Of a DNA stretch of 64,000 bases, positions 44,935 to 54,132 are shown in pieces. Location: the NCBI RefSeq assembly GCF_028551255.1, contig NZ_CP117030.1:124001-188000 (forward strand). Reading direction: 5' to 3'. Position numbers and translations under genes: made by a program. Positions within the stretch are counted from its first letter, which is position 1. Each line of letters begins with the position of its first letter. The stretch is from Vibrio tubiashii. Lineage in GTDB: Bacteria > Pseudomonadota > Gammaproteobacteria > Enterobacterales > Vibrionaceae. The notes under the pieces are model-generated. The model saw nothing but the letters and a program-made list of their open reading frames with translations. It was not told where the DNA came from and made no database searches.

Positions 44935-45378
44935 ATGCTAAGTGAACTGATTACCTCTGATGTGATTCGAGTCCATGCTGAAGCCAGCGACTGGAAAGAC
45001 GCTGTTCAAAAATCGTGTCAGGCATTGCTTGATAATGGCGCTGTTGAGCCAAGCTACGTAGAGGCGATTTTTCGCTCGCATCAAGAGCTCGGTCCTTACT
45101 ATGTCGTTGGCCCTGGTATGGCGATGCCGCATGCAAGACCAGAAGATGGCGTTAATCGTTTATCACTTGCGATCACTGTGATTCAAAACGGCGTTAACTT
45201 TGACTCTGAAGGTAATGACCCTGTGAAGATGTTAGTGACGCTAGCGGCAACGGATAGCGATAGCCATGTCGGTGCTATTTCAAAACTGGCTGAGCTGTTT
45301 ATGAATGAAGAGCATGTAGAGCAAATCTGCAACGCTCAATCTGTCGATGACGTTTTAGCCGTCATCAAGAATTACTAA
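44935..45378 (+). CDS. PTS EIIA, ascorbate/galactitol-type
   Basis: 147 residues, EIIA type 2, phospho-His in AMPHARPEDGVN (about 62). The conserved GPYYVVGPGMAMPHARP precedes it. GGAAAGATCCA lies before the ATG. It starts a three-gene PTS (A, B, C). It is unlike the EIIA proteins of the mannosidase clusters, lacking their C-terminal tail. Confidence 0.9.
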   Translation: MLSELITSDVIRVHAEASDWKDAVQKSCQALLDNGAVEPSYVEAIFRSHQELGPYYVVGPGMAMPHARPEDGVNRLSLAITVIQNGVNFDSEGNDPVKMLVTLAATDSDSHVGAISKLAELFMNEEHVEQICNAQSVDDVLAVIKNY

Positions 45379-45434
45379 AACATAACTCCTGACTATCACC
45401 CCTATAGATATCAAGAATAAAAAGGTACTGAATT

Positions 45435-45722
45435 ATGAAAATTATGGTTGTTTGTGGACACGGTCTTGGCACGAGCCTAATGATGGAAATGAGCATCAAG
45501 GGCATCGTCAAAGAGCTTGAGATTAATGCAGCGGTTGATCACATTGATTTAGGCAGTGCAAAAGGCACAGATTGTGACATCTTTATTGGTACGAACGATA
45601 TTACTGACCAACTGAAAGCACTCGATGTTGAACCGAAGATCGTCAGCTTAGATAACATGGTTGATAAAGTAGCAATGAAAGAGCGTTTATCTGCGGCTTT
45701 ACAAGAACTTGGCGCACTATAG
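45435..45722 (+). CDS. PTS EIIB, ascorbate family
   Basis: 95 residues, one EIIB lactose/ascorbate-type domain with phospho-Cys9 in VVCGHGLGTSLM. AAAGG lies 9-10 nt upstream. It takes the phosphate from EIIA and gives it to the sugar moved by the EIIC 9 nt downstream. Confidence 0.92.
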   Translation: MKIMVVCGHGLGTSLMMEMSIKGIVKELEINAAVDHIDLGSAKGTDCDIFIGTNDITDQLKALDVEPKIVSLDNMVDKVAMKERLSAALQELGAL

Positions 45723-45731
45723 GGGGCCAAT

Positions 45732-46988
45732 ATGGAATTCTTTAGTTTCTTAATGAACGATGTCCTATCAGAACCTGCTGTTCTGGTTGGTCTTATCGCT
45801 CTTATCGGCCTAATTGCTCAGAAAAAGCCGGTGACTGAATGCATTAAAGGCACAGTAAAAACCATTCTCGGTTTTATCATCTTGGGCGCTGGTGCTGGCT
45901 TAGTTGTTACCTCTCTAGGTGACTTTGCGACTATCTTCCAGCAAGCGTTTGGCATTACAGGTGTGGTACCAAACAACGAAGCGATTGTGTCAATTGCTCA
46001 AGAAGCATTTGGTAAAGAAATGGCGATGATCATGTTCTTTGCGATGCTGGTGAACATTCTGATTGCTCGTTTAACGCCATGGAAATTTATCTTCCTGACA
46101 GGTCACCACACGTTATTTATGTCGATGATGGTGGCGGCGATCCTCTCTTCAAGCGGAATGAGTGGTGTACCTCTTATTGCATTAGGTTCTTTGGTTGTTG
46201 GCTCAGTGATGGTGTTTTTCCCAGCTATCGCGCACCGTTACATGAAGCAAGTGACAGGTTCTGATGATGTGGCTATTGGTCACTTCTCGACGCTCTCCTA
46301 CGTGCTAGCGGGCTTCATTGGCAGCAAGTTTGGTAATAAAGAGCACTCGACAGAAGAGATGAACGTACCAAAGAGCTTGTTGTTCTTACGTGATACGCCA
46401 GTCGCAATCTCTTTCACTATGGGCATTATCTTTATGGTGACCTGTATCTTCGCTGGCGGAGACTTTGTTCGCGAAGTAAGTGGTGGCAAGCACTGGTTTA
46501 TGTTTGCCCTGATGCAGTCGATTACCTTTGCTGGGGGTGTTTACGTTATCCTGCAAGGTGTTCGTATGGTTATCGCTGAAATCGTTCCTGCATTTAAAGG
46601 TATTTCAGACAAGCTTGTGCCAAATGCTAAACCGGCGCTCGATTGTCCTGTGGTATTCCCATACGCGCCAAATGCTGTACTGGTTGGTTTCTTATCCAGT
46701 TTTGCTGCCGGCTTGCTAGGTATGTTCTTACTTTACGTGATGGGCTTAACTGTGATTATCCCAGGTGTGGTACCGCACTTCTTCGTCGGTGCAGCAGCGG
46801 GTGTATTTGGTAACGCAACAGGTGGTCGCCGTGGTGCAATCTTAGGTGCTTTTGCTCAAGGTCTACTGATTACCTTCCTACCAGTATTCCTAATGCCAGT
46901 ATTGGGCGACCTAGGTTTTGCTAACACAACATTCAGCGACGCAGACTTCGGTGCCGTCGGTATCCTACTTGGTTTGATTGTTCGCTAA
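45732..46988 (+). CDS. PTS EIIC, ascorbate (UlaA/SgaT) family
   Basis: 418 residues, about ten to eleven helices. The opening (PAVLVGLIALIGLIAQKK), FIILGAGAGLVVTSLGDF and FLTGHHTLFMSMM are typical of the UlaA/SgaT family. GGGGGCCAAT precedes the ATG. The gene ends the operon, and no ascorbate-6-phosphate enzymes (UlaD-G types) are present, so the sugar may be something else. A strong terminator follows. Confidence 0.9.
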   Translation: MEFFSFLMNDVLSEPAVLVGLIALIGLIAQKKPVTECIKGTVKTILGFIILGAGAGLVVTSLGDFATIFQQAFGITGVVPNNEAIVSIAQEAFGKEMAMIMFFAMLVNILIARLTPWKFIFLTGHHTLFMSMMVAAILSSSGMSGVPLIALGSLVVGSVMVFFPAIAHRYMKQVTGSDDVAIGHFSTLSYVLAGFIGSKFGNKEHSTEEMNVPKSLLFLRDTPVAISFTMGIIFMVTCIFAGGDFVREVSGGKHWFMFALMQSITFAGGVYVILQGVRMVIAEIVPAFKGISDKLVPNAKPALDCPVVFPYAPNAVLVGFLSSFAAGLLGMFLLYVMGLTVIIPGVVPHFFVGAAAGVFGNATGGRRGAILGAFAQGLLITFLPVFLMPVLGDLGFANTTFSDADFGAVGILLGLIVR

Positions 46989-47007
46989 TATCAATCACTA
47001 GATACGT

Positions 47008-47035
47008 AAAAGCCTCCAACTGGAGGCTTTTTTGT
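47008..47035. terminator. Bidirectional terminator of the ascorbate-family PTS
   Basis: AAAAGCCTCCA-AC-TGGAGGCTTTT, 11-bp stem with T-runs on both strands. Confidence 0.88.
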
Positions 47036-47048
47036 TATTGGTGACGGA

Positions 47049-47819
47049 TTACTGTTTCTCAGTCAGTCGCACAATTGTCGGCAATGTGTCATGAAAGGCG
47101 CCTTGTGCTCCCATAAAACCAAAAGTATAGGGGGCAACCTTGAGTCCATCTCTCGCCGCGATATCTTGGCTTTCTCTGAGTAGAGTGAACATCCAGTCTT
47201 CGAGCTTACGGTTTATCTCTAAAAATTCTTGGTGAGTCAGCTCTGCTTTCAGGCTGACCAGAAAAGCCTGATCATCTTCTACGGGAATATTGATGACGCG
47301 TTTTTGCAAGCCACTTAAAACTCTGGTGGTAAAAAATTCAGGGTATCTGGCACCTTGCTCAAATGCAGTATGACCGGGAACCAAGAGCTTACATTGGTTG
47401 TTAATACCCAGAGAGATTAAGTCCGCCTTTTCGAGCATGCGTAGATACAAATGCACGGATGCTTGATCCAATTGATACCTCTGCGCGATGTCGTCTACGG
47501 TTTTGTGTTCAGCGAGTTCACTCCAAAAAGTAAACAGGGGAGGGCATTGGTAAAAAGCCGTGTCTTGCTCTGTGGTGAATAGAGGAAGCGTATCAAGGTT
47601 TTGCTCGGCTAATTTGAGCAGCTGAGACAATGGAAGCTCAATAATTTGACTAATATGAATCAGTCGTTGCATCGACATGGGTTGAGCATTATTAAGTAAT
47701 CGTTTAACGCTCACGATTGAGAGATCGAGTTGCTCGGCAAGATCTTGATAAGAAACTCCCACCTTTTTTAATTCTCGTTTAATTAGTCGGCAGATTTCTA
47801 CTGCCAGATTTTGGTCCAT
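47049..47819 (-). CDS. XRE-type helix-turn-helix regulator
   Basis: 256 residues from ATG 47819 (GGAA upstream; the ATG at 47858 would add an unmatched leader). The first 65 residues are an XRE helix-turn-helix (YQDLAEQLDLSIVSVKRLLNN), and residues about 95-150 look like a second winged-helix-like part (IAQRYQLDQASVHLYLRMLEKADL). The rest is unknown. It is divergent from the MFS transporter gene at 47943 and may control it. Confidence 0.75.
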   Translation of the reverse strand: MDQNLAVEICRLIKRELKKVGVSYQDLAEQLDLSIVSVKRLLNNAQPMSMQRLIHISQIIELPLSQLLKLAEQNLDTLPLFTTEQDTAFYQCPPLFTFWSELAEHKTVDDIAQRYQLDQASVHLYLRMLEKADLISLGINNQCKLLVPGHTAFEQGARYPEFFTTRVLSGLQKRVINIPVEDDQAFLVSLKAELTHQEFLEINRKLEDWMFTLLRESQDIAARDGLKVAPYTFGFMGAQGAFHDTLPTIVRLTEKQ

Positions 47820-47942
47820 TCTATTTCCGAACGCATGTGACGATACATTGAGTATCATATTAATGACCTAAAATAGATATGTTTGTATTTTAGAATCGCT
47901 ATGGGATTCTTCTCTCATTCTAACTAGTGAGTGAGATACACA

Positions 47943-49199
47943 ATGACCCAATCAGCCCTCATATATCGATTCGCATCTCAGCAAGCTTTGCATTGGTCGA
48001 TTACGGGATTGATCGTTCCGGTTCTGATTCTGCTTTTCCAAACCCGCGGCTTAAATCTCACCGAAATCGGTATCGTGATGGCACTGTGGATTGGTACAAC
48101 GGCCCTGCTTGAGGTGCCACTAGGTAGCTTTGCTGATCAGTTTGGTCGAGTGAGAACTTACCGGTTGTCCCTATTGATGACCATACTAGGTGCAGCGCTA
48201 ATGTTGCAGGCGTCGAGTTTGATTTTAGTCATGGTCAGTGCCGTATTACTTGGCGCGGCTCGTGCCATCTATTCGGGGACGTTAGACGCTTGGTTTTATG
48301 ATCAATTTCAGTCTACTAAAGGAGAGTCTAGCTATCACTCAGCACTTGCTAAGATCAACATTATGGTGACTTTTGGCTTAGCACTTGGCTCTCTGATGGG
48401 AGGCTGGTTACCTGACTCTGACCTAGTACATTTTTCTTGGATGCAATCTATCTATGATATCAACTTACTGGTGATCATCACCGCAAGTATCGCCTTACTC
48501 ATTGTGACTCAATGGTTAGTACCAATCGAGCTGTCTAAGACAGAAGGCAAGTCTGAAGTTAGACCTTCCAATTTGTTAACCAAAGGGCGTCAAGCATTGA
48601 AATTATCTTGGCATCACAGTGTTCTAAAACCAGTGATGCAAACAACACTCGTGTTAGGCATGGTATTAAGCTGTGTAGAGAATTTGTGGCAGCCTTACCT
48701 TTCAGAGCTGCTGAGTGAGCGCGACTCTGGAACTCAGGTATTTGGCCTTATCTCAGCACTTTATTTTCTTATGGCTGCTCTCTCTTCTTGGCTTTCTGTC
48801 AAAGTGCTGAGTTGGTTTTCAGGGTCACACCGAATGTTGCTTTTGGTTAGTCGCGTCGCTTCTGGTGGCGCGCTGTTTGGTCTAGCGTTGACCACTCAGC
48901 CAGAGAGCTTTGCCATCGTCTATCTGCTGTTTTTCTTTTTGTTTACCCTTGGTGAGAACTCGCAAAGCGTTTTGCTGCAAGACAACACGCCGAGTCATAT
49001 GCGTTCGACTATGTTGTCGATAAGTTCGCTAATAGTGACGGTCGGTGGGATGGGGGCATCGTTAGGTTTCGGTTACTTAGCCGATCATTTTGGAATCGGG
49101 GTCAGCTGGAGTATCGCAGCGATACTATTGATGGCTTCATCTATGTTGTTTGCTTTGATCCCTGCAGAGAGCGCAAAGCGGAGCCATTCACTAACTTAG
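47943..49199 (+). CDS. MFS transporter
   Basis: 418 residues from ATG 47943. About twelve helices with the MFS loop motif in the first half (PLGSFADQFGRVRTYRLS). It resembles drug-type MFS exporters. The divergent XRE-type gene is its likely regulator. Substrate unknown. Confidence 0.87.
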   Translation: MTQSALIYRFASQQALHWSITGLIVPVLILLFQTRGLNLTEIGIVMALWIGTTALLEVPLGSFADQFGRVRTYRLSLLMTILGAALMLQASSLILVMVSAVLLGAARAIYSGTLDAWFYDQFQSTKGESSYHSALAKINIMVTFGLALGSLMGGWLPDSDLVHFSWMQSIYDINLLVIITASIALLIVTQWLVPIELSKTEGKSEVRPSNLLTKGRQALKLSWHHSVLKPVMQTTLVLGMVLSCVENLWQPYLSELLSERDSGTQVFGLISALYFLMAALSSWLSVKVLSWFSGSHRMLLLVSRVASGGALFGLALTTQPESFAIVYLLFFFLFTLGENSQSVLLQDNTPSHMRSTMLSISSLIVTVGGMGASLGFGYLADHFGIGVSWSIAAILLMASSMLFALIPAESAKRSHSLT

Positions 49200-49200
49200 T

Positions 49201-49227
49201 GTTAAGCCTTCATGGGGAAGGCTTAAC
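49201..49227. other. Hairpin between the MFS gene and the convergent small gene
   Basis: GTTAAGCCTTC-N5-GAAGGCTTAAC, 11-bp stem beginning right after the MFS stop codon; no long T-run. Confidence 0.5.
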
Positions 49228-49238
49228 ATCGGAATTGT

Positions 49239-49610
49239 TTAGAAGTACAGCGACGCCGTTAAACAGATAGTTAACGCGATTGTCGCGTACCAAAAATATT
49301 GTGAGCGATTGTCGGCAACATGAACTCTGATGTAGTTAATCTCTTCGTTCGCTAGAGTGACAAACTCGTTGTAGTTAATCACTAACTCACTGCTTGATGC
49401 TTTGAGGTCTTGCTCTAGTTTGCTAAAAGCGGCATCGACAAACTTTTTTGCTTCTTCTATCGGTGCCGTAGGCGTGATTAGGTTATTCCAAATCGCCATA
49501 CGAGACTGGTATTCATCTTCACCCACGCAGTTCAAAACTCGTAGGTCATATTCACGTTTGTGACGCTCTTTCCCCATCTTCGCAGGGTCTATAGTTTTTA
49601 GTCGTTCCAC
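49239..49610 (-). CDS. Small protein with C-terminal membrane helix, unknown
   Basis: 123 residues. The first 100 are charged and helical (KMGKERHKREYDLRVLNCVG, EEAKKFVDAAFSKLEQDLKA); the chain ends with one hydrophobic helix (YFWYATIALTICLTASLYF). I do not recognise the family. It looks like a tail-anchored protein with its soluble part in the cytoplasm. No partner gene is nearby. Confidence 0.65.
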   Translation of the reverse strand: MERLKTIDPAKMGKERHKREYDLRVLNCVGEDEYQSRMAIWNNLITPTAPIEEAKKFVDAAFSKLEQDLKASSSELVINYNEFVTLANEEINYIRVHVADNRSQYFWYATIALTICLTASLYF

Positions 49611-49850
49611 GATAACTTCTCCAAAAAGGTTATGCAGTAAATTGTGTTGGGCAGCTGTTATCTGCGGATGCGGGCATAGTAGGTAGGAGCGATATTGATA
49701 TCAAACGAGTGATTTTATCTAGACGACAAAAATTTTTGAGGATTGAGATATAGAATTCTGCTTTCCATTATTTCGCGAGCAAAGTCGACTATAACTATAA
49801 GATAACTATTAACTTATTCACGGAACGTGAACTCTGAATTGGAGCGAGAC

Positions 49851-50324
49851 ATGCCACAAACCGTTGCGATACAAGATCAGATCCCAAATAACCACTGTTA
49901 TGGATGCGGGTCAGAGAACCCACTGGGTTTGCAGATCAAGAGTTATTGGCAATCAGAAAATGAGGCAAGTTGCGACTTTGTTCCTCAAAAACACCATTGC
50001 GCCGGACCAACTCATTTTCTCAATGGCGGCATTATTTCAACCATCATTGATTGTCATTGTGTCTGTATGGCTATTGCCAAGGGGTATCAACTCAATGGGC
50101 AGGAAGTCGGGCAAGGGGAGCCTGTTTGGTTTGCCACGGGCAACTTAAACATCTCGTTCCTTAAACCTGTTGTAATGGATTCTACGGTGACTTTGAAAGC
50201 GAAAATTGTTGAAGCATTCGAAAAGAAGATAGTGCTTGAATGTGAACTTATCTCGCAAGGTAGCGTTTGTTGCCGAGCAGAGGTGATTGCGGTCAAGGTG
50301 CCGAATGAGTGGTTTTCTGGCTGA
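49851..50324 (+). CDS. PaaI-type hotdog thioesterase
   Basis: 157 residues from ATG 49851 (GGAG 6 nt upstream). Single hotdog fold: CYGCGSENPLGLQIK, then HFLNGGIISTIIDCHCVCMA, which is the 4-hydroxybenzoyl-CoA/PaaI-type active-site helix. An extra Cys-rich start (NNHCYGCGSENP) is a known subgroup feature. An acyl-CoA hydrolase role is the family expectation; substrate unknown. Confidence 0.85.
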   Translation: MPQTVAIQDQIPNNHCYGCGSENPLGLQIKSYWQSENEASCDFVPQKHHCAGPTHFLNGGIISTIIDCHCVCMAIAKGYQLNGQEVGQGEPVWFATGNLNISFLKPVVMDSTVTLKAKIVEAFEKKIVLECELISQGSVCCRAEVIAVKVPNEWFSG

Positions 50325-50494
50325 GAAATAAGCTAAGTGACTTCCGGGTGAAAATCTCAAATTCTGCAGTGTTTTATGTGACGAATCCGAGAGAGTGAAA
50401 GAGAGTTCTCGTGGCAAGATGAGACCCATCGAAACGCAATTTTGCTTAGTTCCTGACGCGATAGCATTGAATCCTCAGCCTAGAGAAGACCATC

Positions 50495-51124
50495 ATGTCA
50501 CTAGAAAAAATCCAACAACAGATGCACAACGGCGAAGTTTACTTTTCTCATGAACAAGTACTGGTGGATGAGCAAACGCAATGTTTGGAGCGTCTTTATG
50601 ACTACAACCAAACTCGCCCATCAGAAGTCGAAAAACGCAAACAGATCCTACAAGACTTCTTCGCTGAGATGGGAGAGAACTGCTATATCGAGCCGCCACT
50701 TCGCGCAAACTGGGGAAGGCATACCCATTTGGGTAAGCAGGTTTATGCCAATTTCAATCTGACCTTAGTCGATGACACCACTATCCGCATTGGTGATTAC
50801 GTGATGATAGCGCCAAACGTTACGATTGCGACCGCTGGTCATCCTATTGAACCTTCTTTAAGGAAAAAGGTGGGCCAATTCAATATGCCAGTCACTATAG
50901 GTAACAACGTCTGGATTGGCGCAAACTCTGTCGTCTTACCGGGTGTCACAATCGGTGAGAACAGTGTGATTGGCGCGGGAAGTGTTGTGACCAAAGATAT
51001 TCCTGCCAATGTCGTTGCGGTTGGCAATCCATGCAAAGTGATGCGCGAAATTGGCGAGCACGATAAAGAGTATTACTACAAGCAGCGTAAATTTAGCCCT
51101 GAAGTGAGTGCGATGATCGAATAA
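50495..51124 (+). CDS. Sugar O-acetyltransferase (maltose/galactoside type)
   Basis: 209 residues, left-handed beta-helix acetyltransferase: a Maa-type N-terminal helix (EQTQCLERLYDYNQTRPSE), the catalytic His segment ATAGHPIEPSLR, and hexapeptide repeats IGNNVWIGANSVVLPGVTIG. It transfers acetyl from acetyl-CoA to a sugar. It stands alone between the hotdog gene and the amidohydrolase gene. Confidence 0.92.
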   Translation: MSLEKIQQQMHNGEVYFSHEQVLVDEQTQCLERLYDYNQTRPSEVEKRKQILQDFFAEMGENCYIEPPLRANWGRHTHLGKQVYANFNLTLVDDTTIRIGDYVMIAPNVTIATAGHPIEPSLRKKVGQFNMPVTIGNNVWIGANSVVLPGVTIGENSVIGAGSVVTKDIPANVVAVGNPCKVMREIGEHDKEYYYKQRKFSPEVSAMIE

Positions 51125-51325
51125 TCATCTCTATCGAAGTGGAGTTGACCTTACTTTTCTTTGTTTTCAAACCACTACCTTCGTGCGCTACTCGGATTTT
51201 ATCGGATGAGTTGAATGCCATTTATACGAGTTAAGCTACATTTATTCTGCAAATGTAATGACTGAAAATGTTGGTTTGAGCTTATAGTTGCTAATTATCA
51301 AGTGAGTATTTCACAAGGAGATTTT

Positions 51326-53014
51326 ATGAAGAGGCTAGCAATATCTACCCTTATCGGTTGCACCAGTTTTGGCGTCTTCGCTGATGCTGACTCCATTTTT
51401 TACAATGCAAAAGTCTATACGGTGAATGATGCAATGCCTTGGGCACAAGCGTTTGCCGTTAAAGATGGGGTAATTGTTGAAGTTGGTGATCTCGCTAAGG
51501 TTGAACAACACCGTGATGCAGCGACTAAGATGGTTGATCTAAGCGGTAAAGTCGTTATGCCTGGTATGGTTGATGAGCACATTCACCCTGACATGGGTGC
51601 TGACAACTATATGAATATTTTTGTCTCGCCTTTAGACCCGTGGGAGAAAGTCGTCGCTACATTAAAAGAATACCGTAACAAGTATCCTGATAAAAAGTGG
51701 ATCTATGGCGGGAATCTCAACTGGCTTGCTGACAATGGCGAGTTTATTTCTGGGACAACGACCCCGTCTCATAAATCTGCTTTGGATGCGGTGATTGATG
51801 ATAGGCCTGTAGCGCTGTGGGATCAGGGTGCTCACGCCATGCTACTCAACTCACTGGCTTTAAAAGAGCTGGGTATTACTAAAGATCGTGAGCCTCCTGC
51901 TGGTGGTATTTTTGTTAAAGATGAAAATGGAGAGCTAACGGGTGTTGTACGAGAGACGGTTTCTGAGTGGGTGATTGCTGCACTAGACAACCCGACGGTC
52001 GAAGAGTGGGCGGATAAAGGTATGAAACCATTTTTTGATGAGATGCACTCGTATGGTGTGACTGCAATGAACGATGCTTATGGCGTAAAGCGAAATTTTG
52101 ATGCCTATAAGTATCTAGAAGACAAGGGAGAAATGGAGGTACGTATGCACGTCAGTATTTCCTCTCCACTTAATACACCAGAACCAGAAGCAAAGGCAGC
52201 CCAACAGTACCTAATTGATAACAAAGAGTCTTTCGCTAGTGAGTTTGTTTATCCATATGGAATCAAATACATCCTCGATGGTTCCGCAGCTGGGCGAACT
52301 GCGGTGATGCTAGAACCGTTTATTGGCACTAAGTACTCAGGTTCCCTACGTATTCCTCAAGAAGATGTGATGGAGGAGATGGCAAGGTTAGAAAAACAAG
52401 GCTTTGTGTTTAAGGTTCACGCGATTGGCGATGGCTCTATTCGAATGATGTTGGACAATCTAGAGCAATTGCCTGTGCGAAATGATGGTCGGTACCACAG
52501 TATTGCCCATGGGACTTTCGTTAACCCGCAAGACTATAAGCGTTTTCATAAGTTGAATGTCGTTTATGAAGCTTCTCCTGCACTGTGGTTCCCATCTGAT
52601 GCGATCGGCATCATTGAAAAAGATATCGGTAAAAAACGCGTTCAGTACATGTGGCCGATTCGTCAGTTGTTGGCAAAAGATACCTTGATCTCTTATGGTT
52701 CCGATTGGACGGTCGCTTTCTCGCCAAATCCTTGGTTGGCTATCGAGTCATTGGTCACGCGTGAAGTGCCGGGAGGTTCGATTGAAACCGCGTTTGATTT
52801 TAGCTCAATTTCACTGACTGAAGCTCTGGAAATTGTTACCTTAAACGGTGCTAAAGCGATCGGATTGGGTGACAAGCTAGGCTCTATTGAGAAAGGCAAG
52901 TTCGCTGATTTTATCGTACTAGACAACGATATTTTTGATGGCGAGATTCGCAAGCTTCATAAGACGCAGGTCAAACAAACTTACTTCAACGGTAAGTTGG
53001 TTTATGAGATGTAA
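51326..53014 (+). CDS. Exported YtcJ-like amidohydrolase
   Basis: 562 residues from ATG 51326 (AAGGAG 5 nt upstream; the in-frame GTG at 51302 rejected). A likely signal peptide (MKRLAISTLIGCTSFGVFA) comes first, then an amidohydrolase-3 barrel: MPGMVDEHIHPDMG metal site, KVHAIGDGSIR, and SYGSDWTVAFSPNPW. YtcJ proteins are poorly characterised N-acyl or formamide-type hydrolases. Export to the periplasm is inferred from the signal. A terminator follows. Confidence 0.85.
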   Translation: MKRLAISTLIGCTSFGVFADADSIFYNAKVYTVNDAMPWAQAFAVKDGVIVEVGDLAKVEQHRDAATKMVDLSGKVVMPGMVDEHIHPDMGADNYMNIFVSPLDPWEKVVATLKEYRNKYPDKKWIYGGNLNWLADNGEFISGTTTPSHKSALDAVIDDRPVALWDQGAHAMLLNSLALKELGITKDREPPAGGIFVKDENGELTGVVRETVSEWVIAALDNPTVEEWADKGMKPFFDEMHSYGVTAMNDAYGVKRNFDAYKYLEDKGEMEVRMHVSISSPLNTPEPEAKAAQQYLIDNKESFASEFVYPYGIKYILDGSAAGRTAVMLEPFIGTKYSGSLRIPQEDVMEEMARLEKQGFVFKVHAIGDGSIRMMLDNLEQLPVRNDGRYHSIAHGTFVNPQDYKRFHKLNVVYEASPALWFPSDAIGIIEKDIGKKRVQYMWPIRQLLAKDTLISYGSDWTVAFSPNPWLAIESLVTREVPGGSIETAFDFSSISLTEALEIVTLNGAKAIGLGDKLGSIEKGKFADFIVLDNDIFDGEIRKLHKTQVKQTYFNGKLVYEM

Positions 53015-53033
53015 CTTCAGCTCGCTGGGGAAC

Positions 53034-53058
53034 GGGAGCTAGTTTTCGCTCCCTTTTT
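53034..53058 (+). terminator. Terminator of the amidohydrolase gene
   Basis: GGGAGC-N8-GCTCCC followed by TTTTT. Confidence 0.8.
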
Positions 53059-53099
53059 CATCGGTTTAGGATCAAAATAAATGCAGCAAATAACAATGG

Positions 53100-53975
53100 C
53101 TATTCAAGCATCTTAATCAGCTGTTCACGAATGGGATCGTAAACCTTTTCGGTTGACCACAAAAGTTCAACAGACCAAGTTAGGTGGAAGTCATCTTCGG
53201 CATCGAAGGGGGTGATTTTTCCAGATTTAATGTCAGCCTCAACCATTGAAATGGGTAAATTACTCCAACCTGCGCCATGCCGAGCTAACTCCCTAGCAAT
53301 AAGTAGGCTATCTGAGTTAATCACGTTGTGACTATACACTTGGCTCTCTACACCTAACTTACGCAGAGGAGTCATCACCACCTGAGTCATACTACGTACC
53401 GTACTTGGTGAGAGTGGCTTACCTTTTTGGTAACCGAATTGCTCTAAGTAAGCTTGGGTTGCGACACGTGTTAGCGGAAACTCCAAATAGCGAAAGCCGT
53501 TTATCTCTGCGGGTAAAGAAAACGTTGCCAGAGCAAAAGCCATATCCGCCTCACCGTTCACAAGGGCTGTACGCACGGATTCGGTATCACCTGTCTTGAT
53601 CGTGACTTTCACAGAGGGCATGGCACGAATCAATTGGCTAATGGACTCTAGCATACCTAACTCTATTACTGAGGTGTCTATCACAATAACAGAGCTTCCA
53701 GTGTGACCATGAAAAATACTATTTACTTTAGTATCAAATAAACTTGCTTCGGTAAGAAAGGCTTTTGCATGGTCGTAGAGTGCTTTAGCCTGTTCGGTAG
53801 GCTCAAGGTATCGGCTATATCGCACAAACAGATCAAATCCTAAATAATCTTCTAATGCACTGATTTTACGGCTAAATGTTGAGGCGTGCTGGGAGGATTT
53901 ACTTGCGGCTTTAGCAAAACTTCCCTGTTCATATACGTCAACGAATGCCGCTAAATACTCAAGGTTAAGGTTCAT
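53100..53975 (-). CDS. LysR-family regulator (serine hydrolase locus)
   Basis: 291 residues from ATG 53975, chosen because GGAG lies 6 nt upstream while the ATG at 54008 gives an odd extension. Winged helix with VYEQGSFAKAASKSSQHASTFSRKISALE-type sequence, then an effector domain. Divergent from the serine hydrolase gene at 54133 and perhaps also relevant to the amidohydrolase at 51326. Confidence 0.85.
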   Translation of the reverse strand: MNLNLEYLAAFVDVYEQGSFAKAASKSSQHASTFSRKISALEDYLGFDLFVRYSRYLEPTEQAKALYDHAKAFLTEASLFDTKVNSIFHGHTGSSVIVIDTSVIELGMLESISQLIRAMPSVKVTIKTGDTESVRTALVNGEADMAFALATFSLPAEINGFRYLEFPLTRVATQAYLEQFGYQKGKPLSPSTVRSMTQVVMTPLRKLGVESQVYSHNVINSDSLLIARELARHGAGWSNLPISMVEADIKSGKITPFDAEDDFHLTWSVELLWSTEKVYDPIREQLIKMLE

Positions 53976-54132
53976 ATCTTCTCCCATAATCGATTTGAGC
54001 GTGCGCATTACGCATGCTTAGCAATTATGACATGAAACTAGATTGGATTAAATTCCTTCTCAGACCTTACAGATTTTATGTCAAACAACGTGCCTTAGGA
54101 TGGTTCTTAACGCACTGACTTGGAGATTCAAT

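Noticed and set aside
44935..46988. Naming the PTS ulaA-ulaC
   Set aside because: Family membership is clear, but the ascorbate enzymes are missing and the regulator is not UlaR-like, so the name would claim too much.
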